Positions 24,736 to 36,877 of a stretch of 64,000 nucleotides of DNA are shown here, piece by piece. The stretch is from Nemania diffusa (lineage: Eukaryota > Ascomycota > Sordariomycetes > Xylariales > Xylariaceae), in contig JBBPUQ010000005.1 in NCBI GenBank assembly GCA_038501195.1, positions 2,232,001 to 2,296,000 of the forward strand, written 5' to 3'. The notes under the pieces are model-generated. The model saw only the letters and a program-made list of their open reading frames with translations. It was not told where the DNA came from and made no database searches. Within the stretch, counting starts at the first letter, position 1. Each line of letters opens with the position of its first letter. Position numbers and translations under genes: made by a program.

Positions 24736-25074
24736 ATGTCCCTTATTCTTGCCACCTCATCATCTCAGTCTCTGTCATTCCTTAAATCACTGCTCTCGCG
24801 GCTCTCGAAGCTCATCTGCGCCCCGAAAACAGCATCCTTTTCCCATCACAGAGAAACGTCATTTCGAAGAATCCAACCTTCGGACTGGGTTTTTGGGGGA
24901 ACATTAAAGACAACTAGTCAACACTACCAAAGCCATCTTCTTCAACTACGTGGCGTATCACTTCAACTTATACGTCCTATTAATAGGTATTGCCTCTCGT
25001 ACTATACCTTATCAAAGACATATACGTCTCATCCTATAGCTAGCAGGAACGAGAAATCGTATCTAGCAAAAAAT

Positions 25075-26313
25075 ATGTCAACACGCAGGTCGGCGCGGTT
25101 AATTGCCGCCTCGGAGCTCGAGGCCTCGTTATCAGCCTCGTCAACGACGGAGCCAGTACCACCTCCTGTCCCAGCGCCAAAGGGGCGCAAGAGAAAAGCT
25201 GGCGCAGACGCAGCACCAGATGCAGCAGCCAAAAAAGCGCCTGCAAAACCCGTGACAGCCGCAAAACCCAAAAAGGCTACCACAACATCCAGCAGGCGAC
25301 GCTCACAGAAGGCAAACACACCGCCGCCGCCAGCGCCAACACCAACGCCGAGCAACGCGAAGCTAATCGGAGAGCCCGCCGCTCCCGGAGACGCCGCGTT
25401 TGCGACTCCGACGAGAAAGAGACCGCGCGCCGCCGCCGTAGACCGGCTCGCGGATTCAAACGCGACGCTTGCGACGCTGCTCTCGCCCGAGACGTCGCGG
25501 ATCGTGACCAACAAGACCAGGACCCGCTCTCCCTCCGCATCGCCCACGAAGCGGCCAGCGAAAGATATCCCCGCCCCCAAGGCTGCTGCGGCGGCCAATA
25601 TCCTCGAGGAGGGCACCCAGTTCCTGATCTCCGTCGATCCGCGGATGCGCCCGCTCGTCGAGAGCCATCATTGCCGGATCTTCTCGCCCGAGGGCCTCGC
25701 CGAGAAAGTCGACCCCTTCGAGGCGCTGTGCAGCGGCATCATCTCGCAGCAGGTGTCCGGCGCCGCGGCGAAGTCGATCAAGAAGCGGTTCATCGACCTG
25801 TTCCACGCGGGCGAGGACGCCGGGGGCGAAGGGTCTGACGGCGAGGACGCGGAGAAGCGTCGGTTCCCGCACCCCTCGCAGGTCGTCGGCATGTCCCTCG
25901 AGACGCTGCGCACGGCGGGCCTCTCCCAGCGCAAGGCCGAGTACGTGTCCGGCCTGGCCGACAAGTTTGTCGGCGGTGAGCTGTCAGCGCAGCTGCTCGC
26001 CGACGCCCCCTACGACGAGGTCATCGAGCGGCTCACGGCGGTCCGCGGCCTCGGGCTCTGGTCCGCCGAGATGTTCGCGTGCTTCGGGCTCAAGCGCATC
26101 GACGTCTTCTCGCTCGGCGATCTGGGCGTTCAGCGGGGCATGGCCGCCTTCGTCGGTCGGGATATCGCCAAGCTGAAGAGCAAGGGCGGCAAGTTCAAGT
26201 ACATGAGCGAGGCGGATATGAAGGCCCTGTCGGATCAGTTTAAGCCCTACAGGAGCTTGTTTATGTGGTATATGTGGCGTGTCGAAGAGACGGATGTAAG
26301 TACGATGGAATGA
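25075..26313 (+). CDS. MAG1: DNA-3-methyladenine glycosylase (HhH-GPD base-excision repair)
   Basis: A single exon; from the ATG at 25075 it gives 412 residues. The first 150 residues are low-complexity, Ala/Lys/Arg/Pro-rich and nuclear-localisation-like (MSTRRSARLIAA..). The catalytic domain starts near ILEEGTQFLISVDPRM. It includes DPFEALCSGIISQQVSGAAA (the N-terminal HhH-GPD helix), GLSQRKAEYVSGLA, the helix-hairpin-helix VRGLGLWSAEMFACFG and DVFSLGDLGVQRG, where Asp349 is the expected catalytic residue. It removes alkylated purines. The frame is open without a stop upstream to an ATG at 24736, adding 113 residues rich in Ser, Leu, Arg and Lys that resemble a mitochondrial presequence, so a longer form is possible. 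The C-terminal codons carry a GTAAGT after ..VEETD that I read as coding. Third-position GC is very high. Confidence 0.9.
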   Translation: MSTRRSARLIAASELEASLSASSTTEPVPPPVPAPKGRKRKAGADAAPDAAAKKAPAKPVTAAKPKKATTTSSRRRSQKANTPPPPAPTPTPSNAKLIGEPAAPGDAAFATPTRKRPRAAAVDRLADSNATLATLLSPETSRIVTNKTRTRSPSASPTKRPAKDIPAPKAAAAANILEEGTQFLISVDPRMRPLVESHHCRIFSPEGLAEKVDPFEALCSGIISQQVSGAAAKSIKKRFIDLFHAGEDAGGEGSDGEDAEKRRFPHPSQVVGMSLETLRTAGLSQRKAEYVSGLADKFVGGELSAQLLADAPYDEVIERLTAVRGLGLWSAEMFACFGLKRIDVFSLGDLGVQRGMAAFVGRDIAKLKSKGGKFKYMSEADMKALSDQFKPYRSLFMWYMWRVEETDVSTME

Positions 26314-27927
26314 GAGTGGAATTATAGATTGGACGAAAACAGAGCTTGAGTAGTTTGTACGATACCAGATATATTAGATTAGAGGTTATATACATACGAT
26401 TATCGGATGAAGGTAATGGAACAATGGCTTTGGATATTTTGACACGGCCTAACTGCCACAAGTTTATCATTAACTGGTGCCTATGATATGCATGCAATAC
26501 CTCCAAGACAGAGGGTGACGATAGAAAACCTACTGGTAGCATTATGAATGCATGGACATTTGTGTGATGAGGATCAATCTTTTAGTTAGACTCACACATG
26601 ACACGCCCAATCGCCCAAGATTGATAGAGATGGTTATTTTACACTAGGGCTGCATGATAGTTTAATTAGAAGGTTCCGACCTTGCCTCTGCTTGGTATAG
26701 GTATACGAATAAAATTTTGCACACCCTTCCTAAAACAAGACGCATAGCTACCAACCCCTATTACAACACATGTAATCATATTCTCTTCTTCTTTGCAACT
26801 CTGCTCGGCTTCAGAAATATTGCCTAACCTGCACTATGCCAGTTTCTGTTTCTGTACATACCTCCGTTGCTCGGAACTTCCCATCTTATATTCTTAGTTA
26901 TTGTCATTTTAGCGTTGATCGACAAGATGTTAGCTGCGGGCGTTTATAGGAACTTCAATCATCTGTGTTAATAGATTTATAGTCAATCACATATCCAAAA
27001 CCCCCTTTGCTCATCTCCTCAAAAGTTTAGAAGCCTTCTTTATTCAGTAAATCTCGGATAGTGTAAAGACATTGGCAAATAATCTGTTTCAAACCGCCTC
27101 TGTTGTAAGATCGCTCGGGCTCTGAGAAGATGAAGCCGCCGGTGAGTGTCAGATAAATAGGCCTATACGTCGTATAATACAAGAATACGTGTATAGCAAT
27201 ATCAAATTCACAAGCCTATGACAAGCTCTCCTTGTCATCGGGCAGACAATAACCCACATCCCGGCTCCCAAGCTCTGGACCGGCACCATGCCGGGGGCAT
27301 TCGAGGCGGGTTCGCAGGGATTCCGGTGACTTAGCGCAAAGGTTGTTGTGGAAAGCGGGCCTCGAGATAACTTTCACCCGCACAGCTACTCCAACGGGGA
27401 TGGAGGCTTGGGTCTCTGCGACGTAGCGTGGAGTGCATCTTTTACCATCTTCCACTCTGGGATTACAGCGCCGTCTTGCTTTCTTGGCTGGAGTCATCAT
27501 ATACCCAGCGCTAAGCCTCCGGGATCTCCTCACGTCCTCCGAGGCAACTAGAAGTACGGCCGATACTTTCAAGGATGACTAACAGAGCTGGATGATTAAT
27601 TATCCACTACCTACATAGAGAAAGTCGCTAATAGGGACGCGTACGCGTACGCATAAATTGACGATCTGCGGGTACTATCTAATCCATCGATCAATCTCCG
27701 AATGCATTCTCGCAGGGGCAAGGTTGCAGCCGGCCGCGGATCCGAATTCCAGTCCACCCAGGTAGACGCGATCCAAGCGGGCCACCTGGGGTAAATCGAT
27801 GCAAAGAGCCTTCCTGAGCCGATATATATCTTGGCTACTGGCCTCGGCTGGTGACTCGAGACACGACATCGAACTGCAAGCCTCTTCTCCTTCTATAGCG
27901 GAACAGCTTGATCAAGAGCAGTTGACA
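26314..27927. other. Intergenic region with a small GC-richer open stretch
   Basis: Mostly AT-rich. Between 27,216 and 27,572 the minus strand is open for 118 codons, GC-richer than its surroundings, but lacks an ATG start. A GCGTACGCGTACGC palindromic repeat lies at about 27,638-27,652. The tannase promoter lies at the right end. Confidence 0.5.
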
Positions 27928-29667
27928 ATGCGCCCTCACTCCAGTGTGCTCGCTCTAGGCCTAGGTGGTGCCATGGCGGCCGCCCAAGCAACTACCTTGG
28001 CTGAACTCTGCACCGTCGATTACGTCAAGGCCGCACTCCCCGTCGAGGACCTCGGACTAGCCGTGACCATCGACACCTCCTCCGTCTCGGTAGCGGTGTC
28101 GACGAACAAGACCGTGGGCTCGGACTGGTACCCGACGGCCGTGATCGACTACTGCACCGTGACCTTCGCCTACTCGCACAACGGCATCGCCAACGACCTC
28201 GTCCACGTGTCGTACCTCGTCCCCGCGCCCGACAAGTTCTCGAACCGCTACCTGTCCACCGGCGGTGGCGGCCTAGCCATCAATTCCGGCGCACAGTATA
28301 CGCCCAGCGGCATCATCGTGGGCGCGGTTGCTGGGATCACAGACGGCGGCTTCGGATCGTTCAATACGCAGTTTGACGCCGTCTTCCTGCTCGCCAACGG
28401 CACCGTGAACTGGCAGGCGACGTACATGTTCGGGTACCAGGCCCACCACGAGCTCGCGACGCTCGGCAAGCAGTTCACGCGCAACCTGTTCTCGATCCCC
28501 GCCACGGGCAAGCTCTACTCGTACTACCAGGGCTGCTCCGAGGGCGGGCGCGAGGGCTGGAGCCAGGCGCAGCGCTTCGCGGAGCAGTTCGACGGCCTCG
28601 TGACGGGCGCGCCGGCGCTGCGCTTCAGCCACCTGCAGACGAACCACCTGTCGGGCGGCGTGCTCGCCGAGGCCGTGGGCTACTCGCCGCCGCCCTGCGA
28701 GCTCGAGAAGATCCGCAACCTCACCATCGCCGCCTGCGACGGGCTCGACGGCCGCGTCGACGGCGTCGTCTCGCGCACCGACCTCTGCAAGCTGCAGTTC
28801 AACTACGACGCCGCCATCGGCCAGCCCTACTACTGCGCGGCCTCCGCCGGCGGTGGATTCCCCGGCGGCCCTGGCGGTGGCGCGGCGACGCCCGCGCAGA
28901 ACGGCACGGTCACGGCCAAGGGCGTGGCGCTCGCCAAGGCGTTCACCGAGGGCCTCATCGACTCCAAGGGCAAGCGCGTGTACTTCAACCCGCAGCCGGG
29001 CGCGACGTTCGCGGACGCGCGCACGGCGTTCGACGCGACGACGGGCACGTGGGAGTCGTCGCCCAACGCGCTCGGCGGCGAGTGGATCGCGCGGTTCCTA
29101 GAGCTGCAGAACTCGAGCAACCTCGCGAGCCTGGCGGGGGTGACGGTGGACACGCTGCGGGACTGGATGGCGCTGGGGATGCGCACGTACTACGACTCGC
29201 TGCAGACGACGTGGCCGGCGCTCGGCGAGCTGCAGGCGGCGGGCGGCAAGGTGCTCGTGGTGCACGGCGAGGCGGACAGCTCGATCCCGCCGGCGTCGTC
29301 GGTGCACTACTACGAGAGCGTGCGCCAGGCCATGTTCGGCGACCTCGCGTACCGCGCCGGCACGGCCGCCATGGACGACTTCCTGCGCCTCTACGTCGTC
29401 CCCGGCGCCGAGCACTGCGGCAGCAACGCCGCCCAGCCCGGCGCCGGCTGGCCCAGCACCACGCTCCAGACCGTCATCAACTGGGTCGAGAACGGCGTCG
29501 CGCCCGTCAAGCTCAACACGTCGGGCTCCAGCATCAGCAGCATCTGCCGCTGGCCCTTACGGCCGTTGTGGTCCAGCCGCAGCAAGGATTTCGAGTGCGT
29601 GTTTGATCAGAAATCCGTCGATTCCTGGACGTACACCTTGGATGCCTTCAAGGTCCCGGTCTACTAG
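27928..29667 (+). CDS. Secreted tannase / feruloyl esterase family protein
   Basis: A single exon of 579 residues from the ATG at 27928. The signal peptide is MRPHSSVLALGLGGAMAAAQ; upstream in-frame codons from 27799 lack this character. The family (PF07519) is recognised by the catalytic triad with flanking cysteines: GCSEGGREG (nucleophile Ser204, Cys203), HGEADSSIPP (Asp450) and GAEHCG (His496, Cys497). The disulfide between Cys203 and Cys497 is the CS-D-HC hallmark. A calcium-binding lid stretch CDGLDGRVDGVV begins near Asp271. The enzyme should hydrolyse ester bonds of plant phenolics (ferulate, gallate) outside the cell, suggesting a plant-associated or saprotrophic life. Substrate cannot be told from sequence. 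After about residue 530 the C-terminus becomes Arg/Trp-rich and unusual. The gene is a strong GC island. Confidence 0.9.
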   Translation: MRPHSSVLALGLGGAMAAAQATTLAELCTVDYVKAALPVEDLGLAVTIDTSSVSVAVSTNKTVGSDWYPTAVIDYCTVTFAYSHNGIANDLVHVSYLVPAPDKFSNRYLSTGGGGLAINSGAQYTPSGIIVGAVAGITDGGFGSFNTQFDAVFLLANGTVNWQATYMFGYQAHHELATLGKQFTRNLFSIPATGKLYSYYQGCSEGGREGWSQAQRFAEQFDGLVTGAPALRFSHLQTNHLSGGVLAEAVGYSPPPCELEKIRNLTIAACDGLDGRVDGVVSRTDLCKLQFNYDAAIGQPYYCAASAGGGFPGGPGGGAATPAQNGTVTAKGVALAKAFTEGLIDSKGKRVYFNPQPGATFADARTAFDATTGTWESSPNALGGEWIARFLELQNSSNLASLAGVTVDTLRDWMALGMRTYYDSLQTTWPALGELQAAGGKVLVVHGEADSSIPPASSVHYYESVRQAMFGDLAYRAGTAAMDDFLRLYVVPGAEHCGSNAAQPGAGWPSTTLQTVINWVENGVAPVKLNTSGSSISSICRWPLRPLWSSRSKDFECVFDQKSVDSWTYTLDAFKVPVY

Positions 29668-32600
29668 TTAGTCTAAGTTTGCAGAAAACTCGGATGATGC
29701 ACGATGCACATACGGTGCTGTACATATATACATCATGATTCTTCATGGGTAACACTTAATTTTGATCAGATTACATCTCTCCGGTTCCCGGAACTGTGTG
29801 TGCATGCCTTGGGAAATGTCAGTAACCGTTGCGCCAGAGGATTGATTGTCTGCAAGTTACCTAGGCAGACATTGTAGGTAGCACGTACGCACGTACGAAT
29901 ATATGTAAACCATCCGTACCGTGCATCATGTACTCCGTCAGGAATATACGCCGTTTATACTTACTGTACCTACCTACCTAATTGAGGGATACCTATCTAG
30001 GTAACTACTAATTAATTATTTTTATTATTAGCAATTCTGGGTTTTTTTTTTTTGGCATTGCCTTTTCTGTCCCTTTTTACTAGGTATAGTATTAGTATTG
30101 TGTAGATGCTGGGTTTAAGTAAATGTTTCTACAAAATACGCCAGACCTGCATATTCATACACTCACCTGCCACTCGTGGCTTTGTAAGAGCACGCCAAGG
30201 AAAAGTCCACGCTTACGTCACAAATATGAAAAGGAATCTACGGTATGGACAGTATTGATCACAGCTATTGATCACAGCCACGGACGGATGTAAAGCAAGG
30301 AGGCTTTGGCAAACAAAAGCAGGTGTCATTCCCGACGGGCGAAACCTGTGTTTCCTGTTTCAAGATGCCGCTGATGATCGAATGACGTGTGTTGAAACCC
30401 CGGACTTCCCGTCGCTGGAGAAACCCCGGGCAGGTGGGAGAGAGCAAGCACCAATCGGTACTGGCACCACCAAGCCAACGCGTTCGCTGTTTGAGCGTGT
30501 TTTTTTTTGTCGCAGATCTCGGATTGCGGCAGTGCGCGGAATGCGTGCGACGTCTTACAGAAACTCACCACAGTATAGACGTACGGTACAGGTCACCCCT
30601 CCTTCTGCTGCATTTATACATCTACATACGTAGGTAGTAGTATATCATTCATCATGAGAGACATGTTCGGAAGCAGACAATTGGCTATAATCATCATGGG
30701 CTTGCGTGGACAGGTTGTCGTCAATGAGAAAAGGATACGAGCCGGTGGCCAATTCTCGTGTTAGTGGCGCCGATTTAAGTGGGGGCGTGTAAATATCTAC
30801 ATATGTATGTACACAAGCTGCTCCTACCTGCATGTGCCTGGTATCAATCAGCTATGCGGAAATACCCAGGTATCGCATTGCATGTTAGGTAACACGTGGG
30901 GTGTAGTACGGATCATGCACCTGGGTACCTTTACGCATTCATGGCAAAGATGAACAAAGTAAAAATCCAAGATCACTTCGATGCATTAATTCATTTATTT
31001 AAAATTTACTGTATCTTCCGAACTTAGCTACTTAGCATATGTCTAGTCATGTATGAAATTGAGACAGGCGGTGCTGCTTCCACATGTCTTATTGGACTGG
31101 CTGTTGTGTCCGGAAATCTAACTAGAGGATCGTCGCGAACATATAAGTATTAGGATAAAATACTCCGTACCGGACAGAAATTAACCAAAATTTGGCCGGG
31201 TTCCTTCGTGTCATTTTCAAGATAACAATGATAGGTCGAGGAGAGACCATTCGTCGCTAACTTGCATGGGCTAATGCTACTACTGTGGTAATGCCACGCA
31301 ATTTTATTTTGGAAGGATACATCATGAATTGGCTTCAAAGATGGGATGAATGTTCCGAATTTTTTAACATTGATGCCACCTAGAATGCTTCAAATTGCAC
31401 GTGCATTTTGAAATTTCTTTCTATGTAAGAGGTAGTCTGTCTACCTTAAGTAGGTACTTCGCAGAATAACCATATCGTGGGAAAGTTTGCCTCGGCCTTG
31501 CGCTGTAAGTAGTAGACACGATGCGAGGGATTACCTATACCCTATGGCCGAAACAGCAACAGGTAAAAATTAAAGTCGGCACTCCACGTTGCCATCATGC
31601 ACTTCAATGATCACCAGCCACGACAGTAGTTTGTTTTGACTGCTACCTTATTGAGCAGATTACCATCTACTCAATGCTTTGCCCGTGCCCCAGCGTATGC
31701 TATTGGCTCACGAACCATCGACAGGAATAAAGAAAATATTGGATGATGTTATCAAAGTGCTGATAAGGCTACATAAGCAACGAATATGATGCGTACATGT
31801 TGCCGACTTCCAGAGCCCTGGTACGAAGGCCGTTGCAAGCCACCTTTGTACGTATTCCGACGTGTATTCGGGATGGAACACTCAATATGAGCTTCAACGT
31901 TGACAATATGCCATCCAAAGATGATGGAATCGTGGGAGTATGAGATGGTAATTCTATAATACCTAGCTTAGGATTGATGGCCTTGGCAATGACAGGGACA
32001 ATGACAGGGAAACAGGTATGAATGTACGCCTCTATTCAAAAGAAAACTTGGTTGCTTCACGCCAAGCTAGGTATTCGGAAATATCTTAGCAGGGGCGCTA
32101 TCAACATCCATGGTGGGGAGTACACGCACACAAGCGGGATGCACACGCAGCCAAGCATTGCCCAGATCCTTGTTTTGTAGGGGACCCCTGTCCGAAGAAT
32201 GGAGCTGTAGTGAGCAATCTCACTTGTATCGATATAAATGGAAGAATAACTTACTACTTTTGTGCGTATATGTAAGTACTGTAGGTAGTACATATCGTAT
32301 CTATGGGTTGGCATATGCCTAAGTAATTGATCTACTACTATACATACATAGTAGATGAACTGTATTGTATGACGTTATGAGAGCATTGGTTGTCACTTTA
32401 TGTCACTTCATAAGGGAAAGGAATAAAACAGCCGAGGGACAAGAGCGAGAAAGGTCGACAGATTATCTTGGCGCCTCCATGTTTCGAACGTTATCGTCGT
32501 CCAAATACATACCCAGGTAAACAAGAGTTGTACGGTACGCTACATAACCCCTACGCACACTACATAAAATCGGTGAAGAATATCTCATTCTAACTATTAG

Positions 32601-34784
32601 AGGTCTTTTGCTCTGGGTGACGGTTCCAAGAAACTGTATCGTTCTAGAATCTGGGCTTTTTCTGATCTGGATATAGGCCTTGGCAGAGAGACAGGGGCGA
32701 TACTATTTACGTGTACGAGGTACAGTAGGTACCTAATGCTACAGGAGGCTGTGTAGGTACCTAGATAGTATATATAGTACCGCATGAGGATTAGGACCGC
32801 TTGCAATCCTAACAGGAGCTAAGCGTGAGAAAATCGATCGAGTCGTCATCTCCCGTGTTCTGAATGTTTTCTACAGTATATACTATGCACTAATATATAC
32901 TGTACTAACCCATACCCTCTACATACCTATTTAGGGTAGTGTAATTATGGACTCTAAAACTATGTAGGTACCTGCTTTGTAGATCGAATATTATTACTGA
33001 GCGTGTAGATATATAGAAGACTGTAGGTATTCCGTGAAATACCTAGCGATCCCGCTCCTCGTTTTCAGTAGGTAATCTTGGTAAATAGCTGCCAACCTTG
33101 GATCTGTAGGGTAGGTAAGTTAGTTACCGAATTATGATCTGGTTCTTTACAGTCGGTACAGTGTGGCAAGAACCGTCCACTAGCTTGTGTACAGTGCGAC
33201 GTAACGGTCGCATAAGGAGGTTATCAGTGCCTAATTAGGTTGGTTCAGCGACAATTAGGAGGTAAATAGTGGACCGGCAGTTTTAGCAGCCTCCAATCTA
33301 GAGAAGATCTTAGCAGCCCCGTACGCAACAGCTCCCAGCAGATAATCCACTGCAGCACAGTATGCAGTAGAGCTAAGGAGCTTAATGCCCCTTTTGCAGG
33401 CTTTGCACACGAGGATCTATCGGGGGGCCCTATCTATGTACACAGGTACTCTCACGCCCCCTTGCCAATCCAACCTCCCCCTAAAACCCATAAGTCAGAT
33501 TCCAAAACGTTTCGGCTTTTCTTGTCCATGTCTTGACCTTCCTCTTCATCCCTCTTTCACCTTCCCATCAACCGATCCTACATCTTCCCTTTCGGATTCA
33601 TTCGTTTGTCCATATTCCTTCGTCATACAGGAAGAGCTCTCGCTCCGTTACTTCCTACCCTTTAATATACACACCAACCTTTTACGCATCACGACCGATC
33701 GAAGTCAACTGAACTATTTCTACACAGCAATTCTATCCCATACGATACTGCAAAGCTTCGCGACGTTCTTGCCATTGTGATCTCTACGTACTTGGAGAGG
33801 TGGTAGAATAAATCGGTCCTCAGCACGAAAGGACATACGTCTGTTACGGACATTTGAAAGAAGAGTAGGAAGTCAGCCAAAACAAAGTAAGTTGACCGTG
33901 TTTTTGTTTTTGTTTGTAATGTTTCAGTGGCATTGCAAGTGCAATGACGCGATGAATATTATGGCTTCTTTTCTGGCCCCACTGAAGACCAATCGTGAAT
34001 TGAATCGAAATATGAGAGTATTGGAAATGTCACCGTCTTGGAAACCAAATACTCAGAAACGGGGAGATGCGATACCAACCTCAGCGTTGGAGGCAGGCTC
34101 GACACTTTAATACCAATCACGGCAATTGCGACAGGAATATGGACAGTGTTTGGACCGGGCACCGAATTGGACATTATAAATGGATGCTAGTTACGCAAAG
34201 GTCGGAAGCACGAGCATACGATCCCACGCGACTGCTACCTCTGGCACGTCGGTTTCCAACACACGCCGGAGGCTCGTAGTAGAAGCTATACCTCGAGTCT
34301 TCGGAAAACACCAGCAATGACGCGTCATCTAGTTGTGTAATTGCTCCTAGTTGGCCAGTTTGAAATGCGCCAGAAAGTTCTATGGACTATTGGCGTACGA
34401 CTGGGCAACGGTGGACAAATCCATCCAGTTCGCGACTTCCTACTCTAAACTACATTGTTCAGAGGCGACTGGCAGCTATACCTTCGGTCCAATAAAATTG
34501 GGCTAATCAACGGGACCTTGCGTTGACGCATCGCCTTCGCGACCTCGACTAAGCCCGTGATTATTGGGGTCGAAGCTGGAATAGCGACACAATCATCTCT
34601 GTAGCTTCATCATCATTGGTTTTTGGACGCATTGAATCAAGTGGCAAAGACGTTCTATTTACTGCCCCTACTCTTGTCTACTTGTTCAACTCGAGGTAGC
34701 CACTCGAGTGTCATTTTGCCTTGTTCGAAGTGCTACTATTCCCTGTTTCACCATACACTAACAATTGCCTGAACTACAGTCAAA
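29668..34784. other. 5.1-kb gene-poor region
   Basis: No frame with family resemblance is visible. The region contains several TAGGTACC clusters (29,930-29,990; 32,730-32,775), a T10 run at 30,043-30,052, a 10-bp hairpin at 32,873-32,903, and a CT-rich ATG frame of 131 codons at 33,385-33,780 that I read as promoter or leader DNA. The right end is the promoter of the Ecm33-like gene. Confidence 0.5.
32873..32903. repeat. Short perfect inverted repeat
   Basis: ACAGTATATA and TATATACTGT form a 10-bp stem around an 11-base loop in AT-rich intergenic DNA. Function is unknown; chance is plausible. Confidence 0.5.
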
Positions 34785-36049
34785 ATGTACAGCAAAGAGC
34801 TAGTTTCAGCCGTAGCGGCCCTCGGCTTGGTCTCTGGTAAGTTGCCATCCATGGCAAAACACACTTAATAGTTGCTAATGATTTCATAGGTGTTGCAGCT
34901 GTGGGGTGCAAAGACGACCCCGTCACCATCACCAACCAGGCTGATGCTACTGAAGCCGCTGCGTGCACTACGATTACGAACGACGTGGTCTTCGCCGTTA
35001 CCGCTGGCCCCAACATCGATCTCAGTGGCGAGTTGACAACGATTAAGGGAGCCTTGACGGTCGAGAACAACGGTATCATTCAGACCCTGCAGAGTTCCTC
35101 ATTGCAGACCATCGGCGGTGCTTTCCAGCTAAACAATGACACATCCCTCTACTCCTTGATTTTCCCGGTTCTCGGAGAGGTCGGCTCCATCGACTGGACC
35201 ACCTTGACTTCTCTTCCCGAGCCGACATTTGGTACTCCTGGTATTACCAAAGCTGCGAGTGTTTTGGTTGCCGATACAGGTGTTTCTAACCTAGATGGCA
35301 TCAACGTTCAAGCGCTAACTGACATGAACATCAACAACAACCGTCGATTGGCCAGGTTCTCTACTAGCATTAAGACCTTGAGCAATGCTCTGTACATCAA
35401 TGCCAACGCCCTGAATATGACAATGGAGATGCCCAACCTCGAATGGATCGCCAACATGACTATTGCCAATGTCAGCACTTTCTCTGTTCCTTCTCTGAAG
35501 GCTGTCAACGGCTCCATGCGCTTCGACTCGAACTATTTCACCGAGTTCATTGCCGCCAACCTAACAGAGATCCATGATGGAGATCTATCATTCGTCAGCA
35601 ACCCTCAGCTTCTCAACATTTCGATTCCTCTGTTGACCAGGGTCGGTGGTGGTGTCACTATTGCCAACAACACGGATCTCGAGAAGATCGATGGTCTGGA
35701 CTCGCTTGAGGACGTCGGTGGAGCTATCAAGATGCGTGGCTCTTTCGATGAAATCGACCTACCTAAGCTGGACAACGTGGTTGGAACCGCTGAATTTGTC
35801 AGCACTGGAGACATTACAGAGTCCTGCGACGCCTTGAACAAGCTCAGTGGAACTGTCGTCCAGGGCAAGGTCACCACTTGCCAAAGCAACAACTCCCTAG
35901 CTAACAACGATACGTCTGATGCCGGTGGCAGCAGCAGTGGAAACGGCAGCAGCAGCACCGACGACAGTGCTGCATCCCTTTCCAGCGCTAGCATGACCAC
36001 TGTCGTCACGCTTGCCGCTCTCGGCGGGTTGATTGCCGCCTTCTTGTAA
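34785..36049 (+). CDS. ECM33: GPI-anchored cell-wall protein, Ecm33/Sps2 family
   Basis: Two exons, 34785-34836 and 34890-36049, with a 53-nt GTAAGT..ATAG intron inside the signal peptide, give 403 residues. The secretion signal is MYSKELVSAVAALGLVSGVAA. The body is a receptor-L-like leucine-rich repeat solenoid: GELTTIKGALTVENN, LQTIGGAFQLNN, FPVLGEVGSI, LDSLEDVGGAIKM. It carries many N-glycosylation sequons (NMT, NVS, NLT, NIS, NNT, NDT). A Ser/Gly/Asp-rich stalk follows residue about 340. The C-terminus has a hydrophobic tail (TTVVTLAALGGLIAAFL) preceded by small residues, the GPI-attachment signal. Ecm33 proteins support wall integrity and morphogenesis. Position of the intron in the signal sequence is typical for this family. 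Confidence 0.93.
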
Positions 36050-36877
36050 ATTGATGGAGTGGATGTCACGATGGATGGAGACGGTCCTCAAATTCTCCCC
36101 TTTTCCTTGCTCTCGGTGAATCATTGCGGTATGATCAGCCACCTTCTGTCATTGGCGTTCAGCTACGTACAAGAATCTGTTAGACTTAATATCGACGTGT
36201 TTGTTCTCTGGAATCGATGAAACCCATTGCCTACTTGTTCTGTGTTCTACGATTGGTCTTGACGTTATGTTACGGTCCAGGTTCTAAGCGTTTACCAATG
36301 ACGCTACCCTTAGCACGGCGGAGTAGGGGAGTCGGTCTCTGCATTGTGAAGACATTTCAACATGGTTGGACTCACGAATTATTGGGAAGAAAAAGTTGAA
36401 GTTGAGTGTCTTGTTAGCAGGTAGTTGAGTCATTCTTCGTGCATGGATGGGTGTAGGAGATATCTGAAGGGTGATGGTAAAAACAGCAGCTGGAAGCCAA
36501 GGCTGTCTATTAGCTTCTAATTAATACATGACTACTTTCTTCGAGCTCCTAGTACTAATCCTCATGTGAAATATATTCTCACTTGAGGTTCCCAGACATC
36601 AATGCGGATGATGTGTGTTGGCTGTACCCGTAGTATGAGCACACCCATGTTTGTCCAAACGTTGTGACCTTGGACATTTGACAAGGGGATAAGACGATGA
36701 TGATATTTGGAAGTATACCTTTATTCATCTGTCTACATCTATCTGCACTGTCCTGTCTCATAATGGGCATATTGAGTAAATAGCATAGAATCTAGGTACC
36801 GGATGTACGATTCACGATATAGAATATGCACTGGAGAAATCCACATAGAGCTTCGATTGGTCCCTTCTAATTCTATA
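36050..36877. other. Convergent intergenic region
   Basis: 0.8 kb between the ECM33 and splicing-factor 3' ends. No gene or repeat is recognised. Confidence 0.5.

Noticed and set aside
25029..25616. A 195-codon minus-strand frame opposite MAG1
   Set aside because: Ala/Gly/Leu-rich shadow of the GC-rich coding strand; no motif, while the plus strand encodes an HhH-GPD enzyme.
29049..29606. A 185-codon Arg-rich plus-strand frame inside the tannase
   Set aside because: Shifted-frame shadow of the tannase coding sequence.
33385..33780. A 131-codon ATG frame upstream of ECM33
   Set aside because: Composition follows a CT-rich tract (Pro, Ser, Leu, Phe), typical of promoter or leader DNA; no domain.
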